Assembly (NCBI GenBank): GCA_965202735.1
Contig: OZ241844.1
Location: 1,798,001 to 1,862,000 of the forward strand
DNA length: 64,000 bases
Direction of reading: 5' to 3'
Origin: HK1 sp965202735
GTDB lineage: Bacteria; Pseudomonadota; Gammaproteobacteria; HK1
The number at the start of each line of letters is the position of its first letter. Positions within the stretch are counted from its first letter, which is position 1. Positions 59,969 through 64,000 of the stretch are shown here, piece by piece. The position numbers and the translations under genes were made by a program. The notes under the pieces were generated by a model that saw only the letters and a list, made by a program, of their open reading frames with translations, searched no databases and was not told where the DNA came from.

Positions 59969-62900
59969 GCTGTACCCCTCCGATCAAGCGCCTGCATGAC
60001 GCCCTTTGTTTCGTACCGAGAATTCAGGCGAGACATCGCACTCTCCAGATCGCCTGTCAGTTTACGAATTCGATAGCTCACCATCGCGGCCAATGCGCGA
60101 TCATCATCGAATTCCCTCGCTTTCGCCAGTCCCAAGTTGATGGCAAATGAGAATTCGGGTCTGGAATCGTCGAGGCCGAGCAGAGCCACTATGAGAGCAA
60201 CCCCAAGTTCACGCACTCGCGTAAGCGCGAGCTCGAACAGGCGCTCCAGAACCATCTCCACGTCGATTCTCGAGAGCCCATAGCCCACGATGCTACCTCT
60301 TATCGCAGCACCGATACCTTGCGAGCTGACACCATCGTCATGATCGGAACACATCGCCTCGGAAACGGCGCGGCACAATAGCAGTCCGGGATGATCGGGG
60401 TACGTTTCCAAAGCACGAATGCAAAGCCCCCTGAGCTCTCCCGCATCCATCGGCGTTTGGCACTTGTCTACCAGCTCGCACCAATCCAAGAGAGCGATCT
60501 CGGGTTCATCCAGAAGCTGGCCTATGCGCTCTGCGCCCAGCCCCTCCTGGAGATAGTCAAGCAAGCGTGCCCTGATATCTCCATCATTCTGCGCTCTGCG
60601 TGCGAGAAGTACGGATTCCTGAATCATGCGTCTGCGTGAACGTTCGACCACATCGTAGATAAATTCGACAAGGACGCGAGCAAGTTCATAAGCGCCGTGA
60701 TGAGAATCGTTTGGAAGAATTGTATCCAGACGGTGCGCAAGTAATGTGCTCTTGGCAGGCTGTGCGGCGTAGATATAATCGAGAAGGCGCTTCTTGCAAT
60801 TCTCGAAATCAAAAGGCTCTACGGTAGCCAAAAACTTTCTTGAACCGAAGTCCACTTCGTAGTCGGATATAACGCCAATTCTAAGAAGTCGATAAAGACC
60901 TTTCTCCTTGCTCTTTCTTTCCTCTTCACCGAACGGCAATTCAATTGTATTTCGAGAAGAAAGACTACCCAGTTCGGAAAGCCTTTGCTTGATCTCTTCG
61001 ATCTCTTCCTGTGCGCCGTGGAATCCCTGCAAGTGGAACCATAGTGCACGAGTTACATCGTCACCCATCTTCCTGTTGCGGTTCACCGATTCAAAACGGT
61101 TGCGCAACTCCGGCAGATTCAGATCAGGATCGAGAAGAGTATCTGACCGACCTGGATCGTACTCGGAGAACACGATGATGCAGCGCGCAGGCTTTCGATC
61201 ACGTCCCGCTCGTCCAGCCTCCTGGTAAAAGCTCTCAAGGGAACCTGGCATTCCGAAGTGTACCGTGAATCGAATGTTCGGTTTGTCGATTCCCATGCCG
61301 AAGGCATTCGTGGCAACGAGTATCGGCACATGGTTGCGCTTGAAATCATTGGCATTCGTTTTCTTGTCCGAATCCCAAGTGCGGGCTTCAATGGCCTTTG
61401 GCGGGCTGCCGGAATAAATCGTAACACTTGCATTCGTCGCCTTTCGTACGGTAGTGCTGGCATCCAGCAAGCCGAAAATGCGAGCGTTGACAGTTGGTAC
61501 AAATACAATACCGGAAGCGGTGTGGCGCCCCGACGACCGAAACAATTCGGTGCGTGGCAGCCCGAATTTGGCGGGCAAACTGTTCAGTACGCCACGCAGG
61601 GCGGCATTCGCGTCTTCGGGCGGACGGGTCCGGACAATTTCGAACCGAAGTTCGGATCGGTCAAATGATTCAGGCCGAATGAGCGCATCGGATCGATTCC
61701 GATCGATCCCCAAGTCAACGAGCAAATCCCTCAGAACCGCACGTGATGCCGTTCCGGTCAGTGCGAGCAGAGGCGGTGGCGTGCCATCGCGGTCTGTGCC
61801 GAAGCGACGCAGATTGTTGCCCAGATTCAGGTATGCCGGGCGAAAATCGTGCCCCCACTCCGAGACGCAATGCGCTTCATCTATCACGGCAAGATTGACC
61901 AAGGTAGTCTCGGCCAGAGCCCGGAGCGTACTCCGGAAATGTGGCGACTGCATTCGCTCCGGTGAGAGCAAGACGAAATGATACTCTCCACGTTCCACGC
62001 TTCGCAGAAGATGCTTTAGTTCACGGAGCGAAGAGAAACCCCTCGCGATAGGCGCGGCCCGATCAATACCATAGGAGTGCAGACCTTCAACCTGATCTTC
62101 GATGAGAGAAACCAGCGGATCGACAACGATCGTGACACCAGGCATCAAGAGACCCGCAAGCTGATAAATCAAGCTCTTTCCGGCTCCTGTCGGCAGGAGA
62201 ACTACGCAGTCCTTTTTGCGAAGTGTGTTATAAATAGCCTCGCCCTGCATCGATCGGAATCGGTACTTGCGAAAAACTGTATGCAGGAAGGATGTGAGTA
62301 CGGTATTTGCTTTGTCGTACGTGACCGGGACAATTTCTTGTCGACCAAGATCACCGGACTGAGGGGTCGCGAACTCCACGGGAAGAAATGCGGGGCGTAC
62401 AATAATGTCGGATTGCTGAAGGAGGTTCATGTCATGATACGGGCTGGTGCGGGATTCAACAGTTATCCGAACGTAGTCAACGTCGCTTCGGACCTTCGGT
62501 GGGACGATTTCTTGCTCTTGCCAGTTGCCATCGTCACCCATGCACCATGCAATCGAGAGCCCGTTGTCGCCACGGACAGTACAACATTTCGGTGTCGAGT
62601 TATCGCCATAGAGGACGTCAAAGGCAGACAACAGCCGTAGCAGGTCCAGGACACCGGACGCAGAGACCATGTACGAATTTGGACCTGCAAGGTCGATGTT
62701 CCATTGCTGACCGGCAGTCAGCCACCCCCATCCGATAGCGCGGGCAATGGCGAATTGCACTTTTGCGGCATTGGAACAATCGATCAGGAAACCCGCAATC
62801 CTTTCGTCGTCGTCTGAATGCTCCAAGGCTGTCAAGGACTCCTCGCATCTGCTTTTCAGACGATCGAGTGCAACACCCCCGCCGTGATTGATTTCGTGAT

Positions 62901-63900
62901 GGGTGATCCGAAGAACATCGATGCCTATCTTCTCCAGCGATTGGTCCCGCGCGCGATCGACAAGATCCGCCGAGGTATGCTCTTCTCCGTCGATTTCGAT
63001 TCCAAGCGGACGGCTGCCTGGATGGAAGAAGAGGAAATCGATCCTTCGGGCGCCGGAATCCTCGACCTCGATGCCGCCGGCTTCCAGCAATTTATCGAGC
63101 GAGGCTTGGGGCGTAAACCAATGGGCTGCCGAGGTCCCGAGGACGTTGGGCACCCATTGGTCGAGAAACCACGTCTCTTCGGAGCTTTGCAGCAAGGCGT
63201 GCGAACCTGCATTGATTGTGAATCCAGGGTCGAGCGAAAACGGACATCGCTCGGCGATTGCCGCCAGGACGCCCTCGGCGTTCACGCGAGCCGCCACCGC
63301 TTCTTGCAGCTCCCAGCCCATCTCGATGCCGTCGACCGAAAGGTCGCGCGCAGATTCGAGGAACCCGTACAGACGTAGCGCTTCGCGCTCAACCTCAAGT
63401 GTCGGAAGCGGGGTACGACCTCTCTGCAGAATCTTCCCGAGGAGCGCACTGACCAACTGAGCATGTTGTGTAGCGTTCTGACGGGAGCGCGCTCGACGGT
63501 AAAGGAAGAGGCACTGGGTCAGTAATCGTTCAAGTGTGGACTGTTCGCCCAATCTGTCGTGGACGACGCCGGGCATTGCTCCCACGGAAACGTACTCGGG
63601 GATAAAGTCGGACCTCCATGTACCTTCGATCCAGGCAACCGGCAGTGGTGAGGAAACAGAGCTGGACTCAGGTGGACTGGGGATTTCGTCGCGCGTCGGA
63701 GTCGGGTCTCCGCCTGAGCCGTCTGTATCAGGAGAAACGGGTCGAGTGCCCTTGCAATCTGGAAACCTTGCACAGCCCCAGAACTTTTCTCCGGCGTTGC
63801 GGCCTTTCCTCGCAGTGCGCAGTACCATCAGGGTGCCACACTCGGGGCACGAGGGTACGTCCGATCTGGAAGGATGAGCTTCGCGGTTCATGATCTGCAC
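59965..63900 (-). CDS. Zinc-ribbon / PD-(D/E)xK-like / RecQ-type helicase
   Basis: 1311 residues. Cys18, Cys21, Cys43 and Cys49 form a topoisomerase-type zinc ribbon. Residues about 280-345 look like a restriction-endonuclease fold (RRIDFLFFHPG then LGIEIDGEEH and a conserved-looking helix), close to the DUF559/Vsr layout. From about 540 the protein is a superfamily 2 helicase of RecQ type: PTGAGKSLIYQ (Walker A, near 570), VIDEAHCVSEWGHDF (near 673), ATNAFGMGIDKPNIRF and YQEAGRAGRDR (near 895). The last 300 residues are helical and unassigned; no RecQ-C zinc or HRDC domain was recognised. GTG at 63900 has the better ribosome site (AGGGAG); an ATG at 63891 is the alternative. Likely DNA-targeting, possibly antiviral. 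Confidence 0.8.
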   Translation of the reverse strand: MQIMNREAHPSRSDVPSCPECGTLMVLRTARKGRNAGEKFWGCARFPDCKGTRPVSPDTDGSGGDPTPTRDEIPSPPESSSVSSPLPVAWIEGTWRSDFIPEYVSVGAMPGVVHDRLGEQSTLERLLTQCLFLYRRARSRQNATQHAQLVSALLGKILQRGRTPLPTLEVEREALRLYGFLESARDLSVDGIEMGWELQEAVAARVNAEGVLAAIAERCPFSLDPGFTINAGSHALLQSSEETWFLDQWVPNVLGTSAAHWFTPQASLDKLLEAGGIEVEDSGARRIDFLFFHPGSRPLGIEIDGEEHTSADLVDRARDQSLEKIGIDVLRITHHEINHGGGVALDRLKSRCEESLTALEHSDDDERIAGFLIDCSNAAKVQFAIARAIGWGWLTAGQQWNIDLAGPNSYMVSASGVLDLLRLLSAFDVLYGDNSTPKCCTVRGDNGLSIAWCMGDDGNWQEQEIVPPKVRSDVDYVRITVESRTSPYHDMNLLQQSDIIVRPAFLPVEFATPQSGDLGRQEIVPVTYDKANTVLTSFLHTVFRKYRFRSMQGEAIYNTLRKKDCVVLLPTGAGKSLIYQLAGLLMPGVTIVVDPLVSLIEDQVEGLHSYGIDRAAPIARGFSSLRELKHLLRSVERGEYHFVLLSPERMQSPHFRSTLRALAETTLVNLAVIDEAHCVSEWGHDFRPAYLNLGNNLRRFGTDRDGTPPPLLALTGTASRAVLRDLLVDLGIDRNRSDALIRPESFDRSELRFEIVRTRPPEDANAALRGVLNSLPAKFGLPRTELFRSSGRHTASGIVFVPTVNARIFGLLDASTTVRKATNASVTIYSGSPPKAIEARTWDSDKKTNANDFKRNHVPILVATNAFGMGIDKPNIRFTVHFGMPGSLESFYQEAGRAGRDRKPARCIIVFSEYDPGRSDTLLDPDLNLPELRNRFESVNRNRKMGDDVTRALWFHLQGFHGAQEEIEEIKQRLSELGSLSSRNTIELPFGEEERKSKEKGLYRLLRIGVISDYEVDFGSRKFLATVEPFDFENCKKRLLDYIYAAQPAKSTLLAHRLDTILPNDSHHGAYELARVLVEFIYDVVERSRRRMIQESVLLARRAQNDGDIRARLLDYLQEGLGAERIGQLLDEPEIALLDWCELVDKCQTPMDAGELRGLCIRALETYPDHPGLLLCRAVSEAMCSDHDDGVSSQGIGAAIRGSIVGYGLSRIDVEMVLERLFELALTRVRELGVALIVALLGLDDSRPEFSFAINLGLAKAREFDDDRALAAMVSYRIRKLTGDLESAMSRLNSRYETKGVMQALDRRGTA

Positions 63901-64000
63901 GGTAGTCTCCCTGAACGCGGCGCAGGGAGGCTGCCGTTCGTCGCTCTTGTCGGTTGAGCCGTTGCCCAGTCACCATACGGCGATTGCCGGAGGGTTGACC
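63901..64000. other. Right edge of the window
   Basis: The last 100 bp contain the ribosome site of the helicase gene and perhaps its promoter. No other gene is supported, but a further upstream member of the same operon could lie just outside. Confidence 0.4.

Overview
The window is GC-rich chromosomal DNA (I estimate high sixties percent by eye, not computed) from a Gram-negative proteobacterium. Supporting features are Slam-type outer-membrane barrels, lipoprotein signal peptides, a cytochrome b561/cytochrome c' pair and corrinoid-dependent C1 genes. I would guess an uncultured, perhaps host-associated gammaproteobacterium, but nothing here fixes the genus. No rRNA, tRNA or CRISPR array was seen. 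Two stretches are clearly less GC-rich, about 4.7-6.7 kb and 59.1-64 kb, and look acquired.

Layout. 0-4.4 kb: the 3' end of a Slam/DUF560 barrel gene, then a beta-oxidation pair (thiolase and FadN-like dehydrogenase/hydratase). 5.2-6.6 kb: a two-gene low-GC unit of unknown function. 6.8-9.4 kb: a CHAD-domain gene coupled to a ParA-like ATPase. 10-14.9 kb: a LolD-type ATPase, FtsX-type permease and AttH-like lipocalin unit. 15.3-19.3 kb: an alginate-lyase-like lipoprotein, then ParDE, VapBC and an AbiEii-like nucleotidyltransferase with a small partner. 19.9-25.4 kb: a corrinoid methyl-transfer operon (UroD-like methyltransferase, B12 protein, NarI/HdrE-like membrane protein, kinase-cold-shock fusion, CDGSH protein). 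It faces 25.5-29.8 kb: GlxB, GlxC, GlxD and GlnT/GmaS-like genes, which could assimilate the amine nitrogen of a methylated substrate. 30-34.2 kb: N-carbamoyl-D-amino-acid hydrolase, Tam-like methyltransferase, sulfurtransferase, class III aminotransferase. 34.5-40.7 kb: a complete Slam gene, two broken RTX genes and a TbpB-like lipoprotein, read here as a Slam-dependent surface-lipoprotein locus. 41.3-47.7 kb: a glutaredoxin/IscA-like/rhodanese fusion, an HtrA-like protein lacking catalytic residues, agmatinase, an unknown protein, cytochrome c' and b561. 47.7-56.2 kb: an acyl-CoA catabolic island (LLM oxidoreductase, PEP-mutase-like enzyme, two acyl-CoA dehydrogenases, NDP-forming acyl-CoA synthetase, enoyl-CoA hydratase), then DUF418. 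57.7-59 kb: an ISKra4-like transposase. 59.3-63.9 kb: a membrane coiled-coil protein coupled to a 1311-residue zinc-ribbon/nuclease/RecQ-type helicase, a candidate defence system.

The most unusual layer is between the genes. Two families of non-coding mobile elements (MITE-A, about 122 bp; MITE-B, about 131 bp), and a single MITE-C, have inverted ends and mostly clean 9-10 bp target-site duplications. At 51226-51636 three MITE-B copies are nested like Russian dolls, and removing them in silico restores three elements of 130-131 bp. Other insertions abut the agmatinase start codon and supply the stop codon of the lipocalin gene. A second recurring theme is tandem duplication of gene ends and linkers (thiolase, HtrA-like and acyl-CoA dehydrogenase 3' ends; CHAD, Slam and acyl-CoA synthetase linkers), plus a perfect 13-bp x6 repeat just upstream of the TbpB-like lipoprotein gene.
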